Shown: positions 7,015 through 15,824, numbered from the stretch's first letter. The stretch: DNA of 64,000 bases from Paenibacillus kyungheensis (GCF_028606985.1 NZ_CP117416.1:3820001-3884000); one strand, 5' to 3'. Notes: generated from the letters alone by a model not told the origin. A program made the numbers and translations.

Positions 7015-9954
7015 ATGAGCGAACAACCTATCAAAATTACAATCAATGGCGAATCGTATGAAGCTGGTTCTGGATTAAGTGTACTGAATGTGATCAATCT
7101 TGCTCAAATTGAGCATCCACAAATCTGTTATGTTCCTGAAGTCGATCCTATTCAGACGTGTGATACGTGTATTGTTGAGATCGATGGCAAATTAGCACGC
7201 GCCTGTTCGACTATCATTACAGAAGGCATGAATGTACAGACCAACTCTGTCTCTGCCAAAGCGGCACAAACAGAAGGTATGGATCGTTTACTTGAAAATC
7301 ATATGTTGTACTGTACCGTTTGCGACAATAATAACGGCAATTGCAAACTCCATAATACGGTCGAAGCGATGGGTATCGAACATCAAAAATACCCTTTCCA
7401 ACCTAAAGTGCCTACAACCGAAGTGGATATGTCTCACCCATTTTATCGCTATGATCCCAATCAATGTATCGCTTGTGGTCAATGTGTAGAAGTGTGCCAG
7501 AATTTACAAGTCAATGAGACGTTGTCGATCAACTGGGAAGCCGAACGTCCATACGTAATGTGGGATGAAGGCGTTTCTATCAACGAATCTTCCTGTGTAA
7601 GTTGTGGGCAATGTGTCACGATCTGTCCATGTAATGCTTTGATGGAGAAATCAATGCTTGGCGAAGCTGGATTTATGTCCGGGATTGGCGAAGAAATGCT
7701 TAATCCAATGATTGATCTAATCAAAGATGTAGAACCAGGATACAGCGGTATTTTTGCTATTTCTGAAATCGAAGCAGCAATGCGTGATACACGTACTCGC
7801 AAAACCAAAACTGTCTGTACTTTCTGCGGAGTTGGTTGTTCATTTGAAGTATGGACTAAAGGTCGTGAGATTCTTAAAGTACAGCCTTCTCATGATGCAC
7901 CGGTAAATGCTATTTCTACTTGTGTTAAAGGTAAATTTGGTTGGGACTTTGTTAACAGTGATCAACGTTTGACCACTCCACTGATCCGTCGTAATGGTGA
8001 ATTTGTAGAAGCGACATGGGATGAAGCGCTGGATCTTGTAGCTGAAAAAATGTCAGCAATTCGCAAAGAACATGGTAGTGACAAATTAGGATTTATTTCT
8101 TCTTCCAAAATTACAAATGAAGAAAACTATGTGATTCAGAAATTAGCTCGTCAAGTATTTGAAACGAACAATGTCGATAACTGCTCTCGTTATTGCCAAT
8201 CTCCTGCTTCCGATGGTCTGATGTCTACTGTAGGTATCGGTGGAGATGCAGGTACGATCAAAGATATCGCTTCCGCTGGTCTGGTTATTCTAATCGGCTG
8301 TTCACCGGCTGAAGGTCATCCGGTACTGGCAACTCGTATCAAACGTGCGCACAAATTGCATGGTCAACAATTAGTTGTCGCTGATCTACGCAAGCATGAA
8401 ATGGCTGAACGTGCAGATCTATTTATTCGTCCACAACAAGGAACAGACTTCGTCTGGATTACAGCGATTATGAACTACATGGTTGAACAAGGCTGGCATG
8501 CAGCAGACTTTATCCAGCAACATGTTAACCAATTTGATGAATATCTCAAAGCATCGGAACCGTATACACTGGCTTATGCAGAAGAAGTGACCGGAATAGC
8601 TCAAGCTGAATTAATCCGAATTGCTGAAATGATTCGTGATGCAGATGGTACTGTTATTTGTTGGGGTATGGGCGTTACGCAAAATATCGCTGGATCACAT
8701 ACATCCGCAGCAATTTCTAACTTGCTGTTAGCAACAGGTAACTATATGCGTCCAGGTGCAGGAGCGTATCCACTTCGTGGTCATAACAACGTACAGGGTG
8801 CTTGTGATATGGGTACTTTGCCACCATGGTTGCCAGGTTACCAACATGTCTCTAATGATGAAGCACGTGCTAAATTTGAAAAAGCTTATGGTGTATCGAT
8901 CTCTTCTGCTCCTGGTAAAGATAATATTGCTATGGTTGATGATATTGCGCGCGGAGAACTTAAAGCGATGTATCTTGTAGGCGAAGACATGGCATGGGTC
9001 GATTCCAATGTGAATCATGTACATGAAATGCTCGCTCAACTTGAATTTTTTGTTGTTCAAGATGTATTTTTGTCCAAAACGGCTCAATTCGCAGATGTTG
9101 TGTTACCTGCTGCTCCATCACTTGAAAAAGACGGTACGTTCTCAAATACGGAGCGTCGTGTACAACGTCTATATCAAGTGCTTGAGCCTTTGGGCGATTC
9201 CAAGCCAGACTGGTGGATTACAACCCAACTTGCCAAACGTTTAGGATTCGATTGGGGTTATACTCATCCTTCTCAAATTTTTGATGAAATGGCAAGTCTG
9301 ACTCCTTTCTTCTCTGGTTGTAATTACGATGTATTGGAAGGTTGGGGAAGCTTCTTATGGGGTTCAAGCACAGGCGAAAGTACACCTTTGCTTTACACCG
9401 ATGGTTTCCATTTCCCGGATAAAAAAGCTCGCTTTTCTCTCGTACAATATGTTCCTGCGGCTGAATTCCCGGCTGAATTTGATCTAGTGCTCAATAATGG
9501 ACGTTTACTTGAACATTTCCATGAAGGCAATATGACGAACAAATCTAAAGGAATTAATCGTAAATTGCCGGAAGTGTTTGTTGAAGTCTCTCCTGAGCTT
9601 GCAGCGGCACGTGGCGTTGAAGATGGTACACTCGTTCGTCTGGAGTCTCCATATGGAGCGATCAAACTAAGAGCAGTCGTTACTGATCGGGTACGTGGTA
9701 ATGAAATCTATGTACCGATGCATTCTACTAGTCACGAAACAGCTGTCAATCTGTTAACCGGTTCTGCTGTTGATGTACGTACACATACACCTGCTTACAA
9801 GCAAGCTAAAGTACGTATGATGGTCTTAAATGTTAAAGGGGTTAATCCATTACCTTCCTCTAATCCTCGTAACAAAAAACGCCATCCGCAAAATGGTGTT
9901 GAGGTGCAGCGCAAATGGAATCGTGATGATTATGTTTCTTTGGTGGATATGTAG
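7015..9954 (+). CDS. Formate dehydrogenase catalytic subunit, Cys-Gln type (YrhE/ForC-like)
   Basis: A 979-residue molybdopterin enzyme oxidising formate to CO2. Domains in order: a plant-type 2Fe-2S domain (Cys 38, 49, 52, 64), a His-Cys cluster domain, two 4Fe-4S motifs CIACGQCVEVC and CVSCGQCVTICPC, then the catalytic domain starting CTFCGVGC. The Mo-ligand site reads NCSRYCQSPAS with Cys394; classical formate dehydrogenases have Sec/Cys followed by His, but here Gln follows. The length, the Gln and the DUF1641 gene downstream match Bacillus YrhE/YjgC, which I recall being described as ForC of a menaquinone-linked ForCE complex. A ribosome binding site AAAGGGG precedes the ATG. The stop is followed 16 bases later by structured repeat A. 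Confidence 0.94.
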   Translation: MSEQPIKITINGESYEAGSGLSVLNVINLAQIEHPQICYVPEVDPIQTCDTCIVEIDGKLARACSTIITEGMNVQTNSVSAKAAQTEGMDRLLENHMLYCTVCDNNNGNCKLHNTVEAMGIEHQKYPFQPKVPTTEVDMSHPFYRYDPNQCIACGQCVEVCQNLQVNETLSINWEAERPYVMWDEGVSINESSCVSCGQCVTICPCNALMEKSMLGEAGFMSGIGEEMLNPMIDLIKDVEPGYSGIFAISEIEAAMRDTRTRKTKTVCTFCGVGCSFEVWTKGREILKVQPSHDAPVNAISTCVKGKFGWDFVNSDQRLTTPLIRRNGEFVEATWDEALDLVAEKMSAIRKEHGSDKLGFISSSKITNEENYVIQKLARQVFETNNVDNCSRYCQSPASDGLMSTVGIGGDAGTIKDIASAGLVILIGCSPAEGHPVLATRIKRAHKLHGQQLVVADLRKHEMAERADLFIRPQQGTDFVWITAIMNYMVEQGWHAADFIQQHVNQFDEYLKASEPYTLAYAEEVTGIAQAELIRIAEMIRDADGTVICWGMGVTQNIAGSHTSAAISNLLLATGNYMRPGAGAYPLRGHNNVQGACDMGTLPPWLPGYQHVSNDEARAKFEKAYGVSISSAPGKDNIAMVDDIARGELKAMYLVGEDMAWVDSNVNHVHEMLAQLEFFVVQDVFLSKTAQFADVVLPAAPSLEKDGTFSNTERRVQRLYQVLEPLGDSKPDWWITTQLAKRLGFDWGYTHPSQIFDEMASLTPFFSGCNYDVLEGWGSFLWGSSTGESTPLLYTDGFHFPDKKARFSLVQYVPAAEFPAEFDLVLNNGRLLEHFHEGNMTNKSKGINRKLPEVFVEVSPELAAARGVEDGTLVRLESPYGAIKLRAVVTDRVRGNEIYVPMHSTSHETAVNLLTGSAVDVRTHTPAYKQAKVRMMVLNVKGVNPLPSSNPRNKKRHPQNGVEVQRKWNRDDYVSLVDM

Positions 9955-9970
9955 GTGGGAGGGTTGATGG

Positions 9971-10098
9971 CGCTTCGTGAGTGAATTGTTCTTGTCGTCG
10001 CTGTTGTAACAGAATCCCTTGATTTACCGCTGGGCGGTAGGGATTCTATTACAAAGGCGAGCGCTTCGCTCTTTCAGAACAATCTCACTCCCTTCGCT
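9971..10098. repeat. Structured intergenic repeat, copy A
   Basis: Nested inverted repeats. The outer arms are GAGTGAATTGTTCT (9979-9992) and AGAACAATCTCACTC (10076-10090). The inner arms are TTGTAACAGAATCCCT (10004-10019) and its near-perfect complement at 10039-10054. The apex is TACCGC-TGG-GCGGTA, and a side hairpin GAGCG-CTT-CGCTC lies near 10058-10070. On the minus strand it carries AGCGAAGG, CGCCTTT and CAGCGACGA, all shared with copy C. The remaining bases to 10344 hold a short direct repeat (TTTATAGGGCTTGG, twice) and the start signals of the DUF1641 gene. Confidence 0.85.
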
Positions 10099-10344
10099 GG
10101 TGCAACTTGGGGTTGTGGAGCAGGGTAAGGCATAGAACCTTTTAAAGAGTTTAGTCCTTTTAGTGAGTTGAATAAAGTAGTTGGTTTTATAGGGCTTGGC
10201 TTTATAGGGCTTGGGCTTTACTTTTATCTGTTCTTCACTTTATCTACTTTCATTTTATTTGTTCTTTTTTTATTGTTGGGCTTGTGGTTTGGATGTTTGA
10301 TGGTGAATTTATATGTTTTGAGTGGGAGAAAGGAGAATGAATAT

Positions 10345-10839
10345 ATGGCGACTCCGATTACTACGATTCGGAAGCGGGTGCTGACGGAAGAGGAACAGCA
10401 GCAACAGACGATTGATGAATTGAAAAAGGAATTAGCTGAATCTAATGCGGCTCTGGCACGTTCGATGTCAATTTTGCGGGAGTTGAATGATAGCGGTATT
10501 TTGGAAGCGGCTGAATCTATGCTCAAAGCAAAAGCACATATTGCAGAGATTGCGCTCGGGCAAGTATCACGTAAAGAAATCACTAATCTAATTAATAACG
10601 GGATGGCGGCAGCGGGTGCGTTAACTGCGGTTGATCCTGCGCAGACTACCCAGTTAATGAACAGTGTTACCAAAGGATTAGAAGAAGCAGGCAAAGACGA
10701 TAATACAAAAATGGGTGTATTTTCGCTGATGAAAGCTTTGAAAGATCCTGATATCAATCGAGCGATCCGATTCGGTATGCGATTTATGAAAGGACTTGGT
10801 CAAGGATTGAAAGAAAAAAATCCTGCCGATCATTCCTAA
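10345..10839 (+). CDS. DUF1641 protein, probable partner subunit of formate dehydrogenase (YrhD/ForE-like)
   Basis: A 164-residue helical protein. It has a coiled-coil-like segment (TEEEQQQQTIDELKKELAES), then the DUF1641 core with SGILEAAESMLKAKAH and GVFSLMKALKDPDINRA, and a Gly-rich helix near the C-terminus. Bacillus yrhD encodes the same family beside yrhE, and the protein has been proposed to couple the dehydrogenase to the membrane quinone pool. ATG 10345 has AGGAG upstream. An upstream in-frame TTG at 10168 would add a hydrophobic tail from repeat-like spacer and is rejected. The gap of 390 bases from the dehydrogenase is unusually long and contains structured repeat A. Confidence 0.88.
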   Translation: MATPITTIRKRVLTEEEQQQQTIDELKKELAESNAALARSMSILRELNDSGILEAAESMLKAKAHIAEIALGQVSRKEITNLINNGMAAAGALTAVDPAQTTQLMNSVTKGLEEAGKDDNTKMGVFSLMKALKDPDINRAIRFGMRFMKGLGQGLKEKNPADHS

Positions 10840-10861
10840 TATATAGCATTAACTATAGCAG

Positions 10862-10898
10862 ACAGTACAAAGTTTATTGACTTTGTACTGTTTTTTTT
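10862..10898 (+). terminator. Terminator of the formate dehydrogenase operon
   Basis: ACAGTACAAAG and CTTTGTACTGT arms with an eight-base loop, then eight T residues. Confidence 0.9.
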
Positions 10899-10957
10899 AT
10901 ATCCAAGTAGTCCTATCATATCTATCCAATCATATCGATAAAGTAGCCTTTAAAAAC

Positions 10958-10986
10958 TTGACAATAGGTTGTTAATCGTTTATTTA
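10958..10986 (+). promoter_or_regulatory. Predicted promoter of the stalk-domain protein gene
   Basis: TTGACA, 17 bases, TATTTA. A better -10 match (TATAAT at 10985) would need a 21-base spacer. It lies about 65 bases before the start codon. Confidence 0.4.
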
Positions 10987-11026
10987 TAATAGTGATTGCT
11001 ACTTTATTACTCAGGAGGGATATTTA

Positions 11027-11746
11027 ATGAACAAAAAGGTTGGTTTGGGGATTCTGGCAGCTACATTGACATTTGGAATAGGGACAGGTGCTCTAGCGGC
11101 GACAGGATTAGAACCTATCAAAGCTTATTTGAACAGTACAATTTCTCTGAAAATGAATGGTACTACAGTTACTGCTAAAGATGCGAATGGCAAAGCTGTT
11201 CTCCCTATTACTTATAATGGTACAACTTACTTACCTGTACGTGCAGTAGGCACTCTAATGGGAACTTCTATTACGTATGACAGTGCTTCTTCTTCTGTTA
11301 TTATCGGTGGTTCTGGTAATACAGGCTCGCCTACAACACCTGTAGAAACAAGCTCACAATCGTTAAGTACACTGGGCACCAAAGTATTAGGTTCCTCAGA
11401 CTGGCATACCAAAGATCCAAGCAATACCGTTTACAAAGATAAAGATTATAAAGACGTATTTCTGTACACTGGCGAAAATAACCAGAGTAAAAGCTTTCAG
11501 ATTATGACTGACAATAAATATTCCAAACTACATCTAGAACTAGCCTCGCTTAGCGGTAATCAAAAAATTGTGATTATGAATCAAGATAACACCACCCTCA
11601 AAACACTATCTCTAGCTCCTACAAATGGAATGGTTAGCGCTGATGTCGATGTCTCCAACACCAAAGCTGTTTTTGTTGAGATTACAGATGCTGATAATGA
11701 TTCCAAATTATTTGTACCGTTAACAACTTCTTCATTAACTAAATAA
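11027..11746 (+). CDS. Exported copper-amine-oxidase stalk-domain protein
   Basis: An exported 239-residue protein. A signal peptide with cleavage near ALA-ATG is followed by one copper amine oxidase N-terminal (stalk) domain, recognised from VTAKDANGKAVLPITYNGTT and YLPVRAVGTLMG. A Gly/Ser/Thr linker leads to a C-terminal beta-rich domain of about 130 residues that I do not recognise. Such stalk domains are common in exported Paenibacillus proteins and are not enzymes by themselves. The AGGAGGG site before the ATG is strong. It is monocistronic, with its own promoter and terminator. Confidence 0.85.
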   Translation: MNKKVGLGILAATLTFGIGTGALAATGLEPIKAYLNSTISLKMNGTTVTAKDANGKAVLPITYNGTTYLPVRAVGTLMGTSITYDSASSSVIIGGSGNTGSPTTPVETSSQSLSTLGTKVLGSSDWHTKDPSNTVYKDKDYKDVFLYTGENNQSKSFQIMTDNKYSKLHLELASLSGNQKIVIMNQDNTTLKTLSLAPTNGMVSADVDVSNTKAVFVEITDADNDSKLFVPLTTSSLTK

Positions 11747-11765
11747 TCTATAATCAATTTATGTT

Positions 11766-11834
11766 GCAAAAGAACGAGAGAATAGTGTTAACGATAGATA
11801 GAGTATTCGTTGACTTATAATCTCGTTCTTTTCT
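11766..11834 (+). terminator. Terminator of the stalk-domain protein gene
   Basis: AAAAGAACGAGA and TCTCGTTCTTTTC arms enclose a long, partly self-paired loop. Confidence 0.75.
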
Positions 11835-11896
11835 ATATACATCTACTCTTGAGTGATCTGCGCAAATTAGTTAAATAGTGAATCTTCTGGCTTTGA

Positions 11897-12259
11897 CTAT
11901 GATTTTATAGATTGACTCTCCTGCAAATGAAGTATCAATTCATTTCCCATCTCTACTACCATTTCGATCACTTGATTAATCTCTTCCCCACTGATCTGAT
12001 CAATATGAACTCCTCCACAGATCACAAAATTCCCACGCCATTGTTTACGTAAGTGAATAGCGATTTCTTCTGTAAAATAAAATTCTTGATGTTGCTGAAA
12101 TTGGATCGTTTGTAGTGGTTGGCTCGGAGTGCCTGCGGTAATGGTTCCTATATGAGGACGATCTCCTCCACTGATCAATATCACGATATCGTCTGTCCCC
12201 ATATAGTAAACATCCATTTGGATCTGGATTCTTCCTCTACTTTTATGTATATGAATCAT
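11897..12259 (-). CDS. Small conserved protein, LpdD-like (prenylated-flavin chaperone-like)
   Basis: A 120-residue protein with no signal peptide. The motif ILISGGDRPHIGTITAGTPSQ and a C-terminal CGGVHIDQISGEEI pattern recall the LpdD-like family, which is thought to assist prenylated-FMN-dependent (UbiD-type) decarboxylases. That match is from memory and moderate. No UbiD or UbiX gene is nearby. GAGGAGAG precedes the ATG. It is flanked by genes on either side that have their own terminators, so it is probably monocistronic. Confidence 0.6.
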   Translation of the reverse strand: MIHIHKSRGRIQIQMDVYYMGTDDIVILISGGDRPHIGTITAGTPSQPLQTIQFQQHQEFYFTEEIAIHLRKQWRGNFVICGGVHIDQISGEEINQVIEMVVEMGNELILHLQESQSIKS

Positions 12260-12357
12260 AATCTCTCCTCGCTTTCTTTAATTATTAAAAGCGAACAGGT
12301 CTGATGACACAATGAACTTTATAACAATGATGTGTATTGTCTTTCTGCTAAATCAAA

Positions 12358-12396
12358 CAAAAAAAGCCAACGCTCGGGGGAACGTTAGCTTTTTTA
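12358..12396 (-). terminator. Terminator of the LysM protein gene
   Basis: AAAAAAGCTAACGTTCC and its complement, with a CCCG loop and T runs on both sides. It lies downstream of the LysM gene on the minus strand. Confidence 0.88.
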
Positions 12397-12412
12397 TATA
12401 TAAACTACTCCA

Positions 12413-12426
12413 TAAGCATTTGGCAG
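12413..12426 (-). repeat. Isolated copy of the CTGCCAAATGCTTA repeat core
   Basis: The 14-base core on the minus strand is identical to the core of the tandem repeat beside deoC. It lies in the 3' untranslated region of the LysM gene. Confidence 0.45.
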
Positions 12427-12489
12427 ATACTTAAGGGTAGATAATATTTAGGCCGATCAGATGGCAGTTGATCGAGAATGTCTAAATTC

Positions 12490-12924
12490 TTATTTTTGAG
12501 GAATAGTCAATTGGTATCCAGCAGGTAGAAGGTTGTTGGCAGCAACCAATTCGTCTACAGTTACACCATATTGAGCAGCGATTTCAGTAAGGCTAGCACC
12601 TTGTGGAAGAACTACAGTGATTTTGTTATTTGTTACTGGCTCAGTTGTTTTTGTAGGCTCAGTAGTTGTGTTGTCTGTTGGTGTAGTAGGTTCAGTTGTT
12701 TCGTTAGCAGTTCCGAACATAGAGTTGATTTGTGCACTTACAGAATCTACATAAGCTTGGTTGTTAGCACGTTGTTCTGCTTTGTCTTTGTTTTTCTCGT
12801 GGTTGCTTTGATCGTTAGAAGCTGCAGATACTTGGTTAGCTCCGATTGGTGCTACAACTGCTACTGCTCCAAGACCTAGTGCTAAAGTAGTTGACAATAA
12901 AACTTTTTGAAATTTGGTATTCAT
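12490..12924 (-). CDS. Exported LysM-domain protein
   Basis: A 144-residue secreted protein predicted to bind peptidoglycan. A signal peptide ends near VSA-A (residues 34-35), followed by a charged segment, a Thr/Glu/Pro-rich linker (about 78-100) and a C-terminal LysM domain, TVVLPQGASLTEIAAQYG to LTIPQK. No catalytic domain is present. AAAGGAG precedes the ATG. The 5' untranslated region contains a small hairpin (GGTAACTAA / TTAGTAACC, 12959-12984). Confidence 0.88.
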   Translation of the reverse strand: MNTKFQKVLLSTTLALGLGAVAVVAPIGANQVSAASNDQSNHEKNKDKAEQRANNQAYVDSVSAQINSMFGTANETTEPTTPTDNTTTEPTKTTEPVTNNKITVVLPQGASLTEIAAQYGVTVDELVAANNLLPAGYQLTIPQK

Positions 12925-13259
12925 GATTAATTTCTCCTTTGGGATGTTAGCTGTTTTTTGGTAACTAATTTTCTCTTAGTAACCTTATGAATTAATAATA
13001 ACATTAATTAAAGAATATTGCAATACTATTTAAAAATATTTTATTATATTTTGTGCAATTATTCTTCGATATTATTTATTAACCAACCTATCTAAATTTT
13101 AAACAGCTCTTTCCTACTATTTTTGTACTATTTTTACTTTCCAATAACGCTTCTATCTCTTCTTAATCGAAGCTTTAGTTGGTGATACGGTGTACTCATT
13201 CGCAAAAAATGCTACAATACGAAAGATGATGTAAAAAGTGAAAGCGAGGAATCCTCTCT
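12925..13259. other. Divergent spacer between the LysM gene and fabV
   Basis: Very AT-rich (mostly A and T from 12985 to 13140), with no open frame and no strong hairpin beyond the one in the LysM leader. It must contain the promoters of both divergent genes, but I cannot place them with confidence. Confidence 0.5.
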
Positions 13260-14456
13260 ATGATTATTAAACCTAGAACACGTGGTTTTATTTGCACGAC
13301 AGCTCACCCTGTCGGCTGTGCACGTCAAGTTCAAGAACAAATTGAATATGTACAATCTCAACCTAAAATTAGCGGACCACGCAATGTACTTGTGATCGGT
13401 GCTTCTACAGGATACGGATTGGCTTCTCGCATTGTAGCAGCATTCGGTGCAGGCGCTAATACGATTGGTGTTTATCGTGATGGTGGTTCTGTCAAAGGAC
13501 GTACTGCTTCTGCTGGTTGGTATAACTCGGCAGCTTTTGAACAAGAAGCTCAAAAAGCCGGTCTCAAATCTTGTAGTGTGATTGGCGATGCTTTTACCAA
13601 TGAAATCAAAGCCAAAACGATCGAAGCGATTCGCAAAGAATTCGGTCAAGTCGATACTGTCATCTATAGTGTAGCGGCTCCACGTCGCACAGACCCAGCA
13701 ACAGGTGAAACATTCAGTTCTGTTCTTAAACCTATCGGTGCTGAGTATACGAACAAAACGGTTAACTTCCATAATGGCGAAGTGACTCCAATCACGATCG
13801 AGCCTGCTTCTGAAAAAGAAGTACAAGATACCGTCAAAGTTATGGGCGGTGAAGATTGGAAATTGTGGATGGATCAATTACACGAAGCAGGTGTATTAAC
13901 TGAAGATGTAACCACAGTAGCTTATTCTTATATCGGTTCTGAAATTACACAAGCGATCTATCGTCAAGGTTCGATCGGTCAAGCAAAAGATGATCTAGAA
14001 CGTACTGCTCAACAAATGAATGATCAATTGAGTGCTACAGGCGGACGTGCTTTTGTCTCTGTAAGTAAAGGATTAGTGACTCAATCCAGTTCGGCGATTC
14101 CTGTTGTTCCTCTTTATATCTCAGCATTGTACAAAGTCATGAAAGAAAAAGGTATTCATGAAGGTTGTATCGAGCAAATGTATCGTCTATTTGCAGATCG
14201 CTTGTATACAGAAGGCCCTGCTCCTGTCGATGAAAAAAATCGGATTCGTATTGATGACTGGGAGTTGCGCGAAGACGTGCAAGCAGAAGTTGCTGAAATC
14301 TGGGATAACTTAACATCAGAAAATATTTATGAATTGACTGATCTGGAAGGATATCGTCGTGAATTTTTCCAATTGTTCGGTTTTGAGACCGATCATGTTG
14401 ATTATGAAGCTGATGTAGAACCCGATGTAAAAGTTCCTAATATTTATTCAGAATAA
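13260..14456 (+). CDS. fabV: Enoyl-[ACP] reductase FabV (trans-2-enoyl-CoA reductase family)
   Basis: An NADH-dependent reductase of the last step of the fatty acid elongation cycle, 398 residues as usual for FabV. The start MIIKPRTRGFICTTAHPVGC is diagnostic. The nucleotide-binding site reads VLVIGASTGYGLASR. The active site is Tyr234 and Lys243 in the FabV spacing Y-x8-K (YRQGSIGQAK). SKGLVTQSSSAIP is also typical. FabV is a large SDR-type isozyme reported to tolerate triclosan. It stands alone with its own terminator, not in a fab operon. Confidence 0.96.
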   Translation: MIIKPRTRGFICTTAHPVGCARQVQEQIEYVQSQPKISGPRNVLVIGASTGYGLASRIVAAFGAGANTIGVYRDGGSVKGRTASAGWYNSAAFEQEAQKAGLKSCSVIGDAFTNEIKAKTIEAIRKEFGQVDTVIYSVAAPRRTDPATGETFSSVLKPIGAEYTNKTVNFHNGEVTPITIEPASEKEVQDTVKVMGGEDWKLWMDQLHEAGVLTEDVTTVAYSYIGSEITQAIYRQGSIGQAKDDLERTAQQMNDQLSATGGRAFVSVSKGLVTQSSSAIPVVPLYISALYKVMKEKGIHEGCIEQMYRLFADRLYTEGPAPVDEKNRIRIDDWELREDVQAEVAEIWDNLTSENIYELTDLEGYRREFFQLFGFETDHVDYEADVEPDVKVPNIYSE

Positions 14457-14468
14457 GCTTGTCATACC

Positions 14469-14508
14469 AAAAAGCACATGCCTATCTCACATAGGATGTG
14501 CTTTTTGT
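14469..14508. terminator. Terminator between fabV and the converging hypothetical gene
   Basis: AAAAGCACATGCCTAT and ATAGGATGTGCTTTT arms with a five-base loop, and A/T runs on both sides. Confidence 0.88.
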
Positions 14509-14556
14509 GTATAACTATAGTATAAGGATAAAAATGATCTACATCTCTTCTACCTC

Positions 14557-15357
14557 TCATCGCGTAGCTCCAAATACATGTTGTAGATCAGCAGACTCCG
14601 ATTGCAGTGATAGCACTAATTGGGATGGATCTTCAGGCAAATAGATAACACGAATAATCTGTCCTTGTTGAACTTGAGCTAGACTGCTTTTAAAAATTTC
14701 TTTTTGCACATTTACAGTTAATGTCTCTCCTGACGGTTGAGTCATACTAAGTGTAAGTTGAAGACTTATTTTATGTGCGTCGATATCTCCTAAAGGTACA
14801 ACATCGATTATTTTAGCGTACGCTTGTTGACCCTGTGTAGCGATATTCATCATTTCTGGTGACACGCCTTGTTTGATCATTTGCTCATTTAATAATTGCT
14901 GTGCTTCTGCTTGCGAGACCGGCCCTTTCCAATCGATTCCTATTTTAGATGGATCTTTAGGAGAAACGAGTAATGGAATCAGTGCACCTGGTTGAAATTG
15001 AGCCAACGATGTAAGCGGCACTACAGCACGCAATTCAGCAGGATATGAATCTTCGCCCTGACAGGTCACAATCACTTTACACTGAATTTGCGGTTGCTCA
15101 TTGATATAAGTACCTGTTTGTTGAATAGACTCAATAAGACCAACTGCGGACTTGCCAGATTTAACAGTTTTGAGACTGAATACTGTAGAAAGAATCGTGG
15201 GTATAAAAATAAGCGCAATTCCGATATAAAGCAAAGGATGATACCACGGTTGATCTATGACTTCTAGCACATCGCCCCCTGTTATATTCAAGTACATCGG
15301 TAGTCCCCATACAAGCGCTATACATAGTATACCTATTGTTAGCAGAATTTTTTTCAT
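14557..15357 (-). CDS. Membrane protein of unknown function with two copies of a beta-rich module
   Basis: A 266-residue protein with two membrane segments (about residues 4-24 and 43-65), then two similar soluble modules. Each runs from a strand with an I-x-x-V/I pattern through a Pro/Gly turn to a closing motif, LIPLLVSPKDPSKIGI in the first and RVIYLPEDPSQLVLS in the second. The modules are joined by a helical segment (EAQQLLNEQMIKQG). The layout resembles DUF3592-type proteins, but I do not claim membership. The gene upstream on the same strand encodes one copy of the same module, and the 47-base gap suggests an operon. Confidence 0.75.
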   Translation of the reverse strand: MKKILLTIGILCIALVWGLPMYLNITGGDVLEVIDQPWYHPLLYIGIALIFIPTILSTVFSLKTVKSGKSAVGLIESIQQTGTYINEQPQIQCKVIVTCQGEDSYPAELRAVVPLTSLAQFQPGALIPLLVSPKDPSKIGIDWKGPVSQAEAQQLLNEQMIKQGVSPEMMNIATQGQQAYAKIIDVVPLGDIDAHKISLQLTLSMTQPSGETLTVNVQKEIFKSSLAQVQQGQIIRVIYLPEDPSQLVLSLQSESADLQHVFGATR

Positions 15358-15404
15358 TATTATTGCTCCTTATTTGTTCAAATGGTTGTTTGTTTGGTTG
15401 TTAA

Positions 15405-15824
15405 TTATGAAGAAGATATGATTCCCATATAAATAAAATTAGCAGGTGAAGATGGATGAATGCCTAATCCTATATGATCACCCGGACGTGGAATATGCAT
15501 TTTAGATACCATTGTTTCTAATGTTTTCTGATATCGGGTTCCATTGTTCTCAGTCACATCTAAGACCAGAATAATAATAGGATCAAAATTTACTAACTTG
15601 CCTGTATCTTTTACAGAGATAACCTGTGCGGTAGCAGTGATCGGAATTTGTCCACTTGCAGAGGATTGGGCTTGGCGTGCCATCTCTAGGCTAGCATTTA
15701 TCTGATCTCGCTGTTCTTTAGGAACTATAGTTTTCATAAATAATCCGCTTAATCCTTTGCTCATAGCTTGATCTGCTTGCTCCATATGATCTTGCTCTTT
15801 TTTATTTCGTTTAAAAAATCCCAT
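15405..15824 (-). CDS. Small cytosolic protein with one copy of the neighbour's module
   Basis: A 139-residue protein without membrane segments. A charged helical N-terminus (MGFFKRNKKEQDHMEQ) is followed by a domain with ATAQVISVKDTGKLVNFDPI and RPGDHIGLGIHPSSP. In order and spacing this resembles the two modules of the downstream gene. Function is unknown. GAAGGAG precedes the ATG. It is first in a two-gene operon. Confidence 0.75.
   Translation of the reverse strand: MGFFKRNKKEQDHMEQADQAMSKGLSGLFMKTIVPKEQRDQINASLEMARQAQSSASGQIPITATAQVISVKDTGKLVNFDPIIILVLDVTENNGTRYQKTLETMVSKMHIPRPGDHIGLGIHPSSPANFIYMGIISSS

Noticed and set aside
10168-10344. TTG-initiated hydrophobic N-terminal extension of the DUF1641 protein
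   Set aside because: No ribosome binding site, low-complexity direct repeats in the DNA, and the family begins near the ATG at 10345, which has a strong AGGAG.
13212-13877. Long minus-strand open frame of 221 codons opposite fabV
   Set aside because: It is antisense to the strongly conserved fabV and encodes a Ser/Cys/Arg-rich, unrecognisable product.
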